Shown: positions 27,340 to 36,300, numbered from the stretch's first letter. The stretch: DNA of 40,319 nt from an uncultured Granulosicoccaceae bacterium (GCA_938005265.1 CALLOA010000021.1:1-40319), one strand, 5' to 3'. Program-made: numbers and translations. The notes: generated from the letters alone by a model not told the origin.

Positions 27340-27759
27340 GTGCTTGCCTCTGTTCCTGTTTAGTTAGTGTCTACTGCAAGGGTAGCGCAGAACTCACCGG
27401 TATTCTGCGGCTAACTCATTTGCGTCATCACAGCTGTTTCCCGAGTGTTTTCAGGTTTTTGCAGCTTACGGCCTGCGCTTCTGGCCTGTAATAGGGAGTT
27501 GCGCGACCGGGATCGTCTGCGTCCCCGGTCCTTGGGTCCATAGTTTCCGGCATAAGGCCCGAATTAGTTCGCGGTAATCTATTTTGTAACCATTTCCGCT
27601 CTCAGGGTATGTGCCTACCGCAATGTCGGTAAAACATGCCTTAACTTATGGTTGTGGTCTACAAATATCCTTATCAGAGCAGGGTCAGGGCTCCCAAAAT
27701 GGGCCAGATATAAATATTTTCGTCGCAAAGCGAACAATTGGCAGTATTTTCGTATAGGT
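27340..27759 (+). other. Spacer between ssb and the metK promoter
   Basis: About 420 bp without a supported gene. Composition becomes A+T-rich towards 27700-27800, as expected for a promoter region. I see no clear terminator for ssb and no recognisable S-adenosylmethionine riboswitch. Confidence 0.5.
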
Positions 27760-27783
27760 AAATATAAAGACATCTTTATATTT
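27760..27783 (+). promoter_or_regulatory. Inverted-repeat operator in front of metK
   Basis: AAATATAAAG (27760-27769) and CTTTATATTT (27774-27783) are perfect 10-bp arms around ACAT. The repeat overlaps the -35 of the metK promoter, the usual position for a repressor. Size and A+T-rich symmetry fit an ArsR-type regulator. SahR, an ArsR-family protein, is known to control methionine-cycle genes such as metK and ahcY in Proteobacteria, but I cannot confirm that this matches its published motif. Confidence 0.7.
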
Positions 27784-27795
27784 TGATATTATAAT
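27767..27795 (+). promoter_or_regulatory. metK promoter
   Basis: A perfect -10 box TATAAT lies at 27790-27795. Seventeen bp upstream, AAGACA (27767-27772) matches the -35 consensus at four of six positions. The predicted start near 27802 leaves a leader of about 70 nt to the ATG at 27874. The inverted repeat 27760-27783 covers the -35. Confidence 0.65.
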
Positions 27796-27873
27796 GACAA
27801 GACTTCGGATACCGGTGACACCTTCATAGCCGCCTCCCGCCCGAAACTACTCATTTTCAAGGATTATCAATCA

Positions 27874-29043
27874 ATGGCAAACGACTATATTTTTACCTCG
27901 GAGTCTGTATCCGAGGGGCACCCGGATAAAATGGCTGACCAGATATCGGACGCGGTACTGGATTCAATCCTGGCAAGCGATACCAAGGCTCGCGTGGCTT
28001 GCGAAACCATGGTTAAGACTGGTGTAGTAATAATCGCTGGTGAGGTGACCACAGATGCGTACGTTGATCTGGAAGATCTGGTGCGAAAGACCGTTCTGGA
28101 TATAGGTTACGATGGTTCGGAGGTCGGTTTTGACGGAGCCACTTGTGCAGTCCTTAACGCGCTTGGAAAGCAGTCTCCTGATATTGCGCAGGGTGTTGAT
28201 CGCACAGCACCCGAAGAGCAGGGTGCCGGTGACCAAGGCCTTATGTTTGGCTATGCAACAACTGAAACCGATGTGTTGATGCCTGCACCGATTACCTATT
28301 CACATCGACTGGTTGAAAAACAATCGCAAGTGCGTCGTGCTGGAGTGCTGCCATGGTTACGCCCGGATGCTAAAAGTCAGGTAACGCTGAAATATCAGGA
28401 CGGCAAGCCGGTGGGTATTGACGCTGTAGTGTTGTCAACACAGCATGATCCTGACGTCAGTCTGTCAGACCTGCGCGAAGGTGTCATGGAAAATATTATT
28501 AAACCAATCTTGCCGCAAAACTGGTTGAAGGATTGCCCGGCAGAAAATATACACATCAACCCGACTGGCAATTTTGTTATCGGTGGCCCGGTTGGTGACT
28601 GCGGACTTACCGGTCGCAAGATCATAGTAGACACATACGGCGGTATGGCTCGCCATGGTGGTGGAGCATTCTCTGGTAAAGACCCTTCAAAGGTTGATCG
28701 CTCAGCTGCTTATGCGGGTCGCTATGTTGCTAAAAATGTCGTTGCTGCCGGTCTCGCCGAGAAGTGTGAAATCCAGGTTTCCTATGCCATTGGTGTTGCA
28801 AGGCCAACTTCCATTTCGGTTGAGACTTTCGGCACGGGCAAGATTGATGATCGCAAGATCGAACAGGTCATAAGCGACGTATTTGATCTACGTCCCTATG
28901 GCATCGTAACCATGCTCGATCTGTTACGCCCGATCTATCAAAAAACTGCAGCTTATGGCCACTTTGGCCGCGAGGAAAGTGATTTCACCTGGGAAAAGAC
29001 AGACCGGGTTGACGCGCTGAAGCAGGCTGCCGGCCTTTCCTGA
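27874..29043 (+). CDS. metK: S-adenosylmethionine synthetase
   Basis: MetK makes S-adenosylmethionine from methionine and ATP in the cytoplasm. The 389-residue protein has the ATP-binding [18 protein letters not shown] near residues 13-30, [12 protein letters not shown], the P-loop-like [19 protein letters not shown], and the C-terminal [19 protein letters not shown] at 27859-27863 is its ribosome-binding site. It precedes ahcY by 154 bp. The two genes make and recycle the methyl donor and probably share regulation. Confidence 0.98.
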   Translation: MANDYIFTSESVSEGHPDKMADQISDAVLDSILASDTKARVACETMVKTGVVIIAGEVTTDAYVDLEDLVRKTVLDIGYDGSEVGFDGATCAVLNALGKQSPDIAQGVDRTAPEEQGAGDQGLMFGYATTETDVLMPAPITYSHRLVEKQSQVRRAGVLPWLRPDAKSQVTLKYQDGKPVGIDAVVLSTQHDPDVSLSDLREGVMENIIKPILPQNWLKDCPAENIHINPTGNFVIGGPVGDCGLTGRKIIVDTYGGMARHGGGAFSGKDPSKVDRSAAYAGRYVAKNVVAAGLAEKCEIQVSYAIGVARPTSISVETFGTGKIDDRKIEQVISDVFDLRPYGIVTMLDLLRPIYQKTAAYGHFGREESDFTWEKTDRVDALKQAAGLS

Positions 29044-29058
29044 TCAGTACAGTACTGA
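29044..29058 (+). other. Short inverted repeat after metK
   Basis: TCAGTAC and GTACTGA (7-bp arms around a single A) start directly after the metK stop codon. Its symmetry could mark a protein-binding site; nothing else supports a role. Confidence 0.4.
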
Positions 29059-29075
29059 CCATTCATCCTGATTGT

Positions 29076-29167
29076 CCGGCAGGCATGTACCTGTCGGGAA
29101 TCTGAATTTTTTCTGTCGCCTTAAGGTGATGGGTCTGCTTGTGGGCATGGTTGCCCCTGACAGGCAG
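29076..29167 (+). promoter_or_regulatory. Two strong hairpins between metK and ahcY
   Basis: Hairpin 1 pairs CCGGCAGG (29076-29083) with CCTGTCGG (29090-29097), one G-U pair, 6-nt loop. A T-run begins ten bases later (29107-29112), too far for a standard terminator. Hairpin 2 pairs CTGCTTGT (29135-29142) with ACAGGCAG (29160-29167), and GGGCA (29143-29147) with TGCCC (29152-29156) above a 3-nt bulge. It ends about 20 nt before the ahcY ribosome-binding site. The pair could act in attenuation or RNA stability. It does not resemble the SAH riboswitch core that I know. Confidence 0.45.
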
Positions 29168-29197
29168 AAAGTAGAATCTATTATCGGAGTTTGACTA

Positions 29198-30511
29198 ATG
29201 AGTACACAAACCGCTGCCAAAGGCGCTGAAGACTACAAGGTTGCTGACATCAGCCTGGCGTCCTGGGGTCACAAGGAAATTAAAATTGCTGAAACCGAAA
29301 TGCCGGGTTTGATGGCTATTCGTGAGGAATTCAAAGGCAAGAAACCGTTGGCTGGTGCGCGAATCGCCGGTTGTTTGCACATGACTATCCAGACCGCGGT
29401 GTTGATTGAAACCCTGGTCGATCTTGGGGCGGATATCCGCTGGTCTTCGTGCAACATTTTTTCAACTCAGGACCACGCAGCTTCAGCGATTGCTGATCAA
29501 GGCATCCCGGTATTTGCATGGAAAGGCGAAACTGAAGAAGAGTTTGACTGGTGTATTCACCAGACCATAAAAGGTCCGGATGGCTGGGTACCCAATATGA
29601 TCCTGGATGATGGTGGCGACCTGACTCTGATGATGCACAATGACTATCCTGAACTGCTGGACGAAGTCAAAGGCCTGTCCGAGGAAACAACCACCGGCGT
29701 GCATCGTCTTGTTGAAATGGTGAAAGCTGGAACTCTCAAAGTGCCTGCTATCAATGTTAATGATTCAGTTACAAAATCAAAATTTGACAATCTCTATGGT
29801 TGCCGTGAATCGTTACTGGATGGTATCAAGCGCGCAACCGACGTCATGATTGCCGGGAAGATTGCTGTTGTGCTGGGCTATGGTGATGTGGGCAAGGGTT
29901 GTGCACAGGCGTTTCGCGGAATGGGTGCCACGGTCTGGGTGACCGAGATCGACCCGATTTGTGCGCTGCAGGCGGCGATGGAAGGTTACCGGGTTGTTCG
30001 CCTTGATGACATTGCTGATCAGGCTGATTTGTTTGTTACCACCACAGGCAACGTTAACGTCATTACCCATGACCACATGCTACGCATGAAAGACCAATCC
30101 ATCGTTTGTAACATAGGCCACTTTGACAACGAAATAGATGTTGCCGGTCTGCGAAACTATGAGTGGGAAAATGTTAAGCCGCAAGTGGATCAGATTATCT
30201 TCCCTGACGGAAAGCGCCTGACATTGCTGGCCGAAGGTCGTCTGGTTAATCTTGGCTGTGCTACGGGTCATCCAAGTTTCGTTATGTCAGCCTCTTTTAC
30301 CAATCAGGTGTTGGCACAGATCGAACTCTGGAATAACAGCGAAAACTACTCTATCGATGTGCATGTACTGCCTAAAGAGCTGGATGAAAAAGTTGCCCGT
30401 TTGCACTTGTCCAAGATCGGTGCGAACCTGACCGAACTGACGTCCGAGCAGGCTGACTACATCGGGGTACCCAATACGGGTCCTTATAAGCCGGAAGCCT
30501 ACCGTTATTAA
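29198..30511 (+). CDS. ahcY: Adenosylhomocysteinase (SAH hydrolase)
   Basis: AhcY splits S-adenosylhomocysteine, the inhibitory product of methyl transfer, into homocysteine and adenosine, using bound NAD. The product has 437 residues. Visible signatures are [16 protein letters not shown], the NAD-binding [30 protein letters not shown] and the tail [11 protein letters not shown], whose C-terminal Lys and Tyr contact the cofactor of the neighbouring subunit. GGAG at 29186-29189 sets the start. It is followed by a strong terminator. Confidence 0.98.
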   Translation: MSTQTAAKGAEDYKVADISLASWGHKEIKIAETEMPGLMAIREEFKGKKPLAGARIAGCLHMTIQTAVLIETLVDLGADIRWSSCNIFSTQDHAASAIADQGIPVFAWKGETEEEFDWCIHQTIKGPDGWVPNMILDDGGDLTLMMHNDYPELLDEVKGLSEETTTGVHRLVEMVKAGTLKVPAINVNDSVTKSKFDNLYGCRESLLDGIKRATDVMIAGKIAVVLGYGDVGKGCAQAFRGMGATVWVTEIDPICALQAAMEGYRVVRLDDIADQADLFVTTTGNVNVITHDHMLRMKDQSIVCNIGHFDNEIDVAGLRNYEWENVKPQVDQIIFPDGKRLTLLAEGRLVNLGCATGHPSFVMSASFTNQVLAQIELWNNSENYSIDVHVLPKELDEKVARLHLSKIGANLTELTSEQADYIGVPNTGPYKPEAYRY

Positions 30512-30539
30512 ACACGGATATTCATCCGGCTAAATAAAA

Positions 30540-30565
30540 AACCTGCTCATTGAGCGGGTTTTTTT
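30540..30565 (+). terminator. Bidirectional rho-independent terminator after ahcY
   Basis: AACCTGCTC (30540-30548) pairs with GAGCGGGTT (30552-30560), one G-U pair, 3-nt loop, followed by five more T (30561-30565). An A-run (30536-30540) precedes the stem, so the element also works for the minus-strand gene ending at 30600. Confidence 0.92.
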
Positions 30566-30599
30566 ATTCCTGTGTTTTCTAAACAATATGGTTTGGAGT

Positions 30600-31877
30600 T
30601 TAGCGTGTAACTACGATGCCAAGTCTTCGGGTAGTAAACAGCGATGCATCTTCAGCATCGGTGACGGTCAGAATGATGGCTGTAGAACCCGCATCGCTCG
30701 GTTGCGGTGTCCATACGAGAACATGGCCCGATGGTGTTTCAGACAAGCGTGCACCTTGCGGCAGATTAACGGCGCTTAGACGTGTGTTGTTACCGGATGC
30801 TGAGCTGTGGCGTATCGGGACACTCAGCTCGTTGTTTGCGGCGATTGTCACGTCGTCCGGCACCTCGAGCACTGGTTTTGAGGCTATTGTCAGCTCAGAG
30901 TCGGTACTCGCATCATTGTCACCATCATCAGGTATATCCACGGCGGGCAAGGGCGACGGTTGATTGATCGCTGTATTTTCAGCCGTTGTTGTCGGGCCAG
31001 AGGATTCTGTTGTGGAATCTTGCCGGGCGTCTACATCTACCACCGTTGCGGTCGGCAGTTGACTTGCTGCGGCTGACGGCCGTGCAGTTGAATCGTTAAC
31101 TGTGGTTATCGCGTCAACGGCATTTGTTGCAACGGTGTTTACTGCTGCCTGACTCACTGCTGTGGCGTTAGTAGCAGGAAAGTCAGCATCGGCGTCTGGA
31201 GTTTCAGCATCTGAGCTGTCTGAGTCAGTGCTGTCTGGAACCGTGCTGACAGATTCCTCGGTAACAGTATCTGCATTGACCGTGTCGGTACTGACACTAT
31301 CATCCGATTCGCCATCAACCGCAGATGTGTTATCAGCTAAGGTGTTGTCGGCCTTTGCAGCTGCGGCTTTTGACAATGGCTCCGGGGCAGCGGCATTTTC
31401 TGTTGCGGTCGTGGTGTCAGTAGAAGATTCTGCAGCGAGATCAGCAGTGGTGTCAGCAGGCACGGTCTCGGTAGTCGGTTGTTCTGTAAGTTGCTGCCCC
31501 GGATCTGCCTCACCCGAGCCAATGTTGATAACTTCCAGATTTATCGGGTAGGTTGCGAATATCTGCTCATCGCTACCGTCAGCTATGGTTACCAGAAAGG
31601 AACTTGTCCCGATATCATTTTCATCGGGGATCCACATAAATGTACGAGAGCCATCCAGATTACGCAGAAACACAGATTCCGGTGGCAAGCCCTGCGCTGT
31701 GATACGTGCTGGTGGGTCGCTTTCACCATCGCCCTTTATGATCAGTGAAAACATTTGCCCGGTCGGCAGTATTTGCGTATCGAGAGGGGACTCCTGAATC
31801 TGGGCGCTTGCTATGCTGGAAGCAACTAACAGCAACAGAGCGCAATGATGTAGCGATTTGAAAAAGAAGTGTTTCAT
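30600..31877 (-). CDS. Exported protein with two Ig-like domains and a low-complexity middle
   Basis: Start at the ATG ending at 31877, with AGGA at 31884-31887, gives 425 residues. The frame runs further back, but that part overlaps the divergent gene and lacks a signal. Residues 1-25 (MKHFFFKSLHHCALLLLVAS ... SIASA) are a signal peptide without a lipobox, so the protein is probably periplasmic or secreted. Residues ~26-125 and ~335-425 are beta-rich and share the pattern of putative Ig/cadherin-like domains (FMWIPDENDIGTSSFLVTIA; VLVWTPQPSDAGSTAIILTV). About 200 residues between them are Thr/Ser/Ala/Asp-rich and acidic, likely disordered. Function unknown. It is divergent from the dehydrogenase gene and shares the ahcY terminator. 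Confidence 0.8.
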   Translation of the reverse strand: MKHFFFKSLHHCALLLLVASSIASAQIQESPLDTQILPTGQMFSLIIKGDGESDPPARITAQGLPPESVFLRNLDGSRTFMWIPDENDIGTSSFLVTIADGSDEQIFATYPINLEVINIGSGEADPGQQLTEQPTTETVPADTTADLAAESSTDTTTATENAAAPEPLSKAAAAKADNTLADNTSAVDGESDDSVSTDTVNADTVTEESVSTVPDSTDSDSSDAETPDADADFPATNATAVSQAAVNTVATNAVDAITTVNDSTARPSAAASQLPTATVVDVDARQDSTTESSGPTTTAENTAINQPSPLPAVDIPDDGDNDASTDSELTIASKPVLEVPDDVTIAANNELSVPIRHSSASGNNTRLSAVNLPQGARLSETPSGHVLVWTPQPSDAGSTAIILTVTDAEDASLFTTRRLGIVVTR

Positions 31878-31971
31878 CCACAGTCCTGCCTTTCTGGGCA
31901 TAATTATATCTGACCCGCAGTGTCTGCGCTGAAGTGTCATTACCGAAGCTTTATTGTATGACCAAGTGGTG

Positions 31972-31989
31972 TCAAAATTTTGATATAAC
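31972..31989 (+). promoter_or_regulatory. Palindrome next to a -10-like box
   Basis: TCAAAATTTTGA (31972-31983) is a perfect 12-bp palindrome directly followed by TATAAC (31984-31989), a plausible -10 for the dehydrogenase gene at 32041. No good -35 is visible. It sits in the 163-bp region shared with the divergent Ig-like gene and could regulate both. Confidence 0.35.
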
Positions 31990-32040
31990 TTGCCCCTCGG
32001 CTTGTAAGCACCGTAACACTTAAACGGTAATATTCCAGCA

Positions 32041-33243
32041 ATGCCAGCCACACCTGATAACCCGTCATCACCCGAGTCACAAGCTTTGCAGTACATCCTC
32101 CGTGCTGAGCGATCTACTCTGCGAGACGCTCGTTGCAAGGCAGCGCCACGCCCGGTCTACCTGATTGGCATAGTTGGCGGTGGCGCCATGGGCGCCGGAA
32201 TTGCTGCGTGCTGCGTGTTGTCGGGCTTTAAGGTGGTTGTGGCAGTACGTAATGCTGCGGGGCAGAAAGCCGCGCGTAATCGAATAGAAACAATACTGCA
32301 TGATAGCTTACAACGCGGCTTAATCACTGTGCAGCAACAGGCTGAATTTCTGCAAGCCTGTAAAGTGACTTGTAACTCTGCTGATCTGGCAAACAGCGAC
32401 CTGGTAATCGAGACAGTGATTGAGGACATGCAAACGAAAAAAAACGTGTTCGCCATGCTTGATGAACAGACTCCACCTGAAACGGTTTTGGCCAGCAATA
32501 CCTCGTATCTGGATATTAATGAACTCGCTCGTAGTGTGCGTGATGCTCGCCGCGTAATCGGAATGCACTTTTTTGCGCCAGCGTACAAGATGAAGTTGCT
32601 GGAAATCGTGGTGCCTGATGCCGTCGCGGATGACGTCATCGCCACAGCTGCTGCACTGGGCAGGCAACTGGGTAAGACGAGTGTGCTCGCTGGTGTCTGC
32701 AATGGTTTTATTGCAAATCGCATTCTGGCAGCCTACCGACAGCAGGCTGATTGGTTGGTTGAAACGGGTGCAATGCCACAGGACATTGACAATGCGATGC
32801 TGGACTTTGGTTTTCCAATGGGACTTTATGCCATGCAGGATCTTGGCGGATTGGATATAGGCTGGTTGCGGCGCCGGGATCTTGCGGCAACTGGCGGGCC
32901 TGCTGAACGGTGCACAGAGGTCGCCGATGCTTTGTGTGAATTGCAGCGCTATGGCCGCAAAACCGGGGCCGGTTACTACCGGTATATTGGCGGCAAGCCG
33001 CAAGTTGATGAAGTGGTAGAAGCTTTGATAGTTACACAGCGACAACGCAAGCGTATCCAAACCAGATCATGGTCAGGGCAAGAGATAATGCAGCGTCTAT
33101 TAGACAGTATGCAGCAGGAAGCAACGTTAATACTGGCACAGGGTATGTCGTATTCAGCTGACGATATTGATGTTGTCATGGTTAACGGTTTTGGTTTTCC
33201 ACGCGAGCGTGGAGGCCCCATGTACATGCTGGAAAATAGCTGA
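32041..33243 (+). CDS. 3-hydroxyacyl-CoA dehydrogenase, FadJ-like but without the hydratase domain
   Basis: The 400-residue product matches the dehydrogenase half of FadB/FadJ, which oxidises 3-hydroxyacyl-CoA with NAD in fatty-acid breakdown. Residues 11-25 (SPESQALQYILRAERST) look like the linker that normally follows the hydratase domain. The NAD site is GGGAMG at 46-51. The catalytic-region block ASNTSYLDI (151-159) precedes His176 in GMHFFAPAYKMKLLE. A second C-terminal domain follows (DDIDVVMVNGFGFPRERGGP). The N-terminal enoyl-CoA hydratase is missing, and the C-terminus ends soon after GGPMYM, shorter than in FadJ. It could be a remnant or a genuine single-function enzyme. The start has only a weak ribosome-binding site. 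Confidence 0.88.
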   Translation: MPATPDNPSSPESQALQYILRAERSTLRDARCKAAPRPVYLIGIVGGGAMGAGIAACCVLSGFKVVVAVRNAAGQKAARNRIETILHDSLQRGLITVQQQAEFLQACKVTCNSADLANSDLVIETVIEDMQTKKNVFAMLDEQTPPETVLASNTSYLDINELARSVRDARRVIGMHFFAPAYKMKLLEIVVPDAVADDVIATAAALGRQLGKTSVLAGVCNGFIANRILAAYRQQADWLVETGAMPQDIDNAMLDFGFPMGLYAMQDLGGLDIGWLRRRDLAATGGPAERCTEVADALCELQRYGRKTGAGYYRYIGGKPQVDEVVEALIVTQRQRKRIQTRSWSGQEIMQRLLDSMQQEATLILAQGMSYSADDIDVVMVNGFGFPRERGGPMYMLENS

Positions 33244-33303
33244 TGCTTGAACTGTACACCTTGCCGTATTCTATGACAGCGGGTTACTGTATACAGCCTA
33301 AGC

Positions 33304-34407
33304 CTAGCGAGGGTCTCCCGCTTCGTGTGACTCCTCCAGCTCTTCCTGTATTTCTCGAATAGTTTGCGAATCCGATCCAGGGGCTCCGGTTTTAGCCACG
33401 TGGAATAGTGCTTCCCCCTCATGGACAAGAGGGTTGTTCGATATTCCCACCACAATCCCACCATGATTGCTGACAACATCGGTCTCAAGCTCGCCGAACG
33501 GATCCGCTACAACGCCCAGTATGGTGCCAGACTCGACACTGCTACCCAGATCAACAGTGGCTCTGAGAATGCCGCTTTGCTGTGCGCGTAGCCAACTTGA
33601 ATCCTCTGCAACAACGGAACGCTTTTTGTCCGATCGATTTTTCAGCGGCGGCAGCATCTCCAGATATCGCATTACGTTGACAATGCCGTTGACGCCGGCC
33701 GTGATAGCGGGTTGGTTAAAGCGCAGTGCTTCACCGGCTTCATAAAGAAGATAGGGCAGGTCGCCGACAGCGGCACGTAGCGTCCCTTTGCCCGCTGAAG
33801 AATTCAGAATCACTGGCGCGCCAAAGGCTTCTGCCATCGCATCAACCGTAGAGTTACTGCCGAATTCGTAACGCACTTGCGGTAAATTATCACGACCTGC
33901 TGCGCCGGTATGCAAATCAATCATATGGGTTGCTGCCGTTACGATGTCAGACATAAATATATTTGCCAGACGGCTGGCCATTGAACCTCGCTCAGAGCCT
34001 GGGAAAGAACGGTTAAGGTCACGCCGGTCGGGCAGGTAGCGTGAGCCGGAAATAAACCCGTAGACATTGACCACCGGTACGGTAATCAGTGTGCCCTTGA
34101 GGCGGTTGAATCCCCGTGATGCGAGCAATTGGCGGATAATTTCTATGCCATTGATTTCATCACCGTGAATGGCTGCGGTGACGACCAGCACGGGCCCATT
34201 GCGCTTGCCATTGATCACATGTACTGGCATGGCCACAGATGTATGGGTGTACAGCGGCGGTAGTGGCAAGTCAATGTAACAACGCGTGCCTGCCGGCACA
34301 TCCTGATTGGCTATTCTCATGGGAATGAGGGTCTCACAAGTACCTGCCAGTGTCCAAGCCGGCACTGTCCGGAAATCGTCTGTTTTCTGATCCCGCTGCC
34401 ACGCCAT
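33304..34407 (-). CDS. Succinylglutamate desuccinylase/aspartoacylase-family protein
   Basis: A zinc carboxypeptidase-like amidohydrolase of the AstE/ASPA family, cytoplasmic by lack of a signal. The zinc ligands are visible as His81 and Glu84 ([12 protein letters not shown]) and His166 (MIDLHTG). The substrate-binding block [12 protein letters not shown] lies at about 126-137. Residues ~280-345 resemble a biotinyl/lipoyl-like fold ([20 protein letters not shown]), as in many family members of unknown substrate. The longest frame starts at 34407 (367 residues); a second ATG at 34320 would give 338 and starts closer to the family core, and neither has a strong ribosome-binding site. It is divergent from the nitrile hydratase genes by 78 bp. 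Its substrate cannot be named. Confidence 0.88.
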   Translation of the reverse strand: MAWQRDQKTDDFRTVPAWTLAGTCETLIPMRIANQDVPAGTRCYIDLPLPPLYTHTSVAMPVHVINGKRNGPVLVVTAAIHGDEINGIEIIRQLLASRGFNRLKGTLITVPVVNVYGFISGSRYLPDRRDLNRSFPGSERGSMASRLANIFMSDIVTAATHMIDLHTGAAGRDNLPQVRYEFGSNSTVDAMAEAFGAPVILNSSAGKGTLRAAVGDLPYLLYEAGEALRFNQPAITAGVNGIVNVMRYLEMLPPLKNRSDKKRSVVAEDSSWLRAQQSGILRATVDLGSSVESGTILGVVADPFGELETDVVSNHGGIVVGISNNPLVHEGEALFHVAKTGAPGSDSQTIREIQEELEESHEAGDPR

Positions 34408-34485
34408 TTGTTGAGTAATACCTTGGTAGTGGGCGCGTTAAACTGCCTGCTTTTTTCCCCTCTTCGCATCGGGTATTATGCTGCT

Positions 34486-35136
34486 ATGACTGAAAAAGAT
34501 AATTTTGAACACACGCACCATCACGACCATAGCCATGACCACGACCATTCACGTCTGGATGAAACCGCAGTTCGTGTCAGGGCACTCGAATCTCTGCTGG
34601 TTGACAAGGGCTATGTGGATGCAGCAGCACTGGATGCCTTGATCGAAAATTGTGAAACCAGAATCGGCCCTCGCAATGGCGCTCAGGTGGTGGCTCGCGC
34701 CTGGACTGATGCGAAATTTCGCAAGTGGCTGTTAGAGGACGGTACTGCCGCGATAGCATCTCTGGGTTTCAGTGGCCGTCAAGGCGAACATATGAAAGTG
34801 GTTGAAAATACCCCGGAGCTGCACAACATGGTGGTCTGTACTCTGTGTTCTTGCTACCCCTGGCCGGTTCTGGGTTTGCCACCAACCTGGTACAAGTCTG
34901 CACCGTATCGCTCGCGAGCAGTTCGCGAACCTGTTGCAGTTCTGCAGGAATTCGGTGTTGAGCTGCCAGCTGAAAAATTAATCCGTGTCTGGGACTCGAC
35001 TGCAGAGATGCGCTACATGGTTCTGCCAGAGCAACCTGCAGGAACTGAGTCACTATCCGAATCAGAACTGGCCAGCCTGGTAACCAGGGACTCAATGATC
35101 GGGACCGGTCTGCCCTTGGCCTCAGTGCAAAAATAG
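34486..35136 (+). CDS. Nitrile hydratase alpha subunit, cobalt type
   Basis: The alpha subunit carries the metal that hydrates nitriles to amides. Start at ATG 34486 ([20 protein letters not shown]) gives 216 residues; the frame is open to 34408 but that extension does not match the family. The metal site is Cys118-Thr-Leu-Cys121-Ser-Cys123 in [18 protein letters not shown]. Threonine in CTLCSC marks the non-corrin cobalt type, iron enzymes having serine there. Cys121 and Cys123 are the ones oxidised to sulfinic and sulfenic acid. The His/Asp-rich segment at 9-22 is also seen in some pseudomonad homologues and may bind metal. The ending [12 protein letters not shown] is typical. It is first in an alpha-beta-activator operon. 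Confidence 0.97.
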   Translation: MTEKDNFEHTHHHDHSHDHDHSRLDETAVRVRALESLLVDKGYVDAAALDALIENCETRIGPRNGAQVVARAWTDAKFRKWLLEDGTAAIASLGFSGRQGEHMKVVENTPELHNMVVCTLCSCYPWPVLGLPPTWYKSAPYRSRAVREPVAVLQEFGVELPAEKLIRVWDSTAEMRYMVLPEQPAGTESLSESELASLVTRDSMIGTGLPLASVQK

Positions 35137-35187
35137 CGCTGCTGGCTCTGATGTCATAAAAACAGGTTTAAATTCGGGAGCAGGGAT

Positions 35188-35853
35188 ATGGATGGTGTAC
35201 ATGATATGGGTGGGCAGCAGTGTCATGGTGTCATTGAGCCTGAGATCGATGAACCACTATTTCATGACTCCTGGGAACGTCGAGTGCTCGGTTTGGTTCT
35301 GGCTTGCGGGGCGACGGGCAGCTGGAATCTGGATGAGTCACGTTTTGCAAGGGAGACTCTACCGCCTGCTTTCTACCTCTCGGCTAGCTACTACCGTATC
35401 TGGTTGGCCGGACTTGAGAAATTGTTGCTGCAGAACCAGATGGTGACTGCTGAAGAACTAAGTGATTTTAAAATGCGTGAGCCTGCAGTGCCTGTCAAAC
35501 GTGTTGTCAAAGCTGAGCAGGTTGCCCCGATGCTGGCGTCCGGAGCACCGGTTGATCGCGAAGCTGCTGCAAAGGCACTTTATGCTGTGGGGGAAATGGT
35601 ACGGGTGCGCAATTATCAACCTCAAACACACACTCGGCTGCCGGGCTATATTCGTGGCCACGTTGGGCGGGTGGCACTGGTACAAGGCTGTCATGTCTAC
35701 CCGGATTCAAATTCTCTGGGAATGGGTGAAAATCCGCAATGGTTGTACTGTATCGAGTTCCAGTCGGCGGAACTTTGGGGTGATACGGAAAATTCGGGCA
35801 GCGTCATGGTGGATTGTTGGGAGCCGTACCTGGAAAAAACTGACAGTAAGTAA
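35188..35853 (+). CDS. Nitrile hydratase beta subunit
   Basis: The 221-residue partner of the alpha subunit. It starts MDGVHDMGGQQCHGVIEPEI, matching the family start M-[DN]-G-[IV]-H-D-x-G-G. It has the helical part with DESRFARETLPPAFYLSASYY and a C-terminal SH3-like barrel containing RVRNYQPQTHTRLPGYIRGH. The arginine in HTRLPGYIRG is in the region that contacts the modified cysteines of alpha. It is 51 bp downstream of alpha, with GGGAGCAGGGAT as ribosome-binding site, and 30 bp upstream of the activator. Confidence 0.96.
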   Translation: MDGVHDMGGQQCHGVIEPEIDEPLFHDSWERRVLGLVLACGATGSWNLDESRFARETLPPAFYLSASYYRIWLAGLEKLLLQNQMVTAEELSDFKMREPAVPVKRVVKAEQVAPMLASGAPVDREAAAKALYAVGEMVRVRNYQPQTHTRLPGYIRGHVGRVALVQGCHVYPDSNSLGMGENPQWLYCIEFQSAELWGDTENSGSVMVDCWEPYLEKTDSK

Positions 35854-35883
35854 TTAGTAAAAAGATTGATAAGGTAAAAAATC

Positions 35884-36258
35884 ATGAGTTCCCACCAACA
35901 ACACGCCGCGCTGGACAAGCTGCCGGATGGTTTTCCACAACAGCAAGGTGAGCCGGTTTTTGCCGAGCCATGGCATGCCCAGGTATTTGCCATGGCAGTC
36001 AAGTTGCATGAGCGCGGTTTGTTTGAATGGCCAGAATGGTCAAACATGCTCGGTGATGAAATTTCTGCAGCACAGCGTGCCGGTGATCCGGATCTTGGCG
36101 ACACCTATTACAAACACTGGTTGAATACGCTGGAGCGAATGCTCAAAAGCAAGGGTATTGCTGGTACAGGTGAACTGGAGAGGTTACAAAAAAGGTGGGA
36201 TGAAGCTGCCAGAAGTACACCGCATGGGCAGCCCATTTCAATAGACCTGGTCGACTAA
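35884..36258 (+). CDS. Nitrile hydratase activator/accessory protein (P14K-like)
   Basis: A 124-residue relative of the N-terminal half of the beta subunit: FAEPWHAQVFAMAVKLHERGLFEW, DTYYKHWLNTLERMLKSKGI and STPHGQPISID. Proteins of this type, as in Pseudomonas putida, act as chaperones that deliver cobalt by exchanging alpha subunits. This copy ends shortly after the HGQPI motif and lacks the positively charged C-terminal tail of about 20-25 residues described in characterised members. It may therefore work differently or depend on a partner. Confidence 0.9.
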   Translation: MSSHQQHAALDKLPDGFPQQQGEPVFAEPWHAQVFAMAVKLHERGLFEWPEWSNMLGDEISAAQRAGDPDLGDTYYKHWLNTLERMLKSKGIAGTGELERLQKRWDEAARSTPHGQPISIDLVD

Positions 36259-36300
36259 TGTCCTGGCCCTTGAATATCGGTCATTACAAAACAAAAGTGT

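Noticed and set aside
29044..29197. SAH riboswitch upstream of ahcY
   Set aside because: The conserved core I know (GAGGAGCG-type and CCAGGCUC-type segments) is absent, although hairpins are present.
31162..31551. 129-codon plus-strand frame rich in Ser, Ala and Val
   Set aside because: It is the complement of the low-complexity middle of the exported Ig-like protein.
32320..33060. 246-codon minus-strand frame
   Set aside because: Antisense to the 3-hydroxyacyl-CoA dehydrogenase gene, with no domain signs.
34408..34485. N-terminal extension of nitrile hydratase alpha ([15 protein letters not shown])
   Set aside because: Family members start near the His-rich segment; the extension is hydrophobic and falls in the divergent promoter region.
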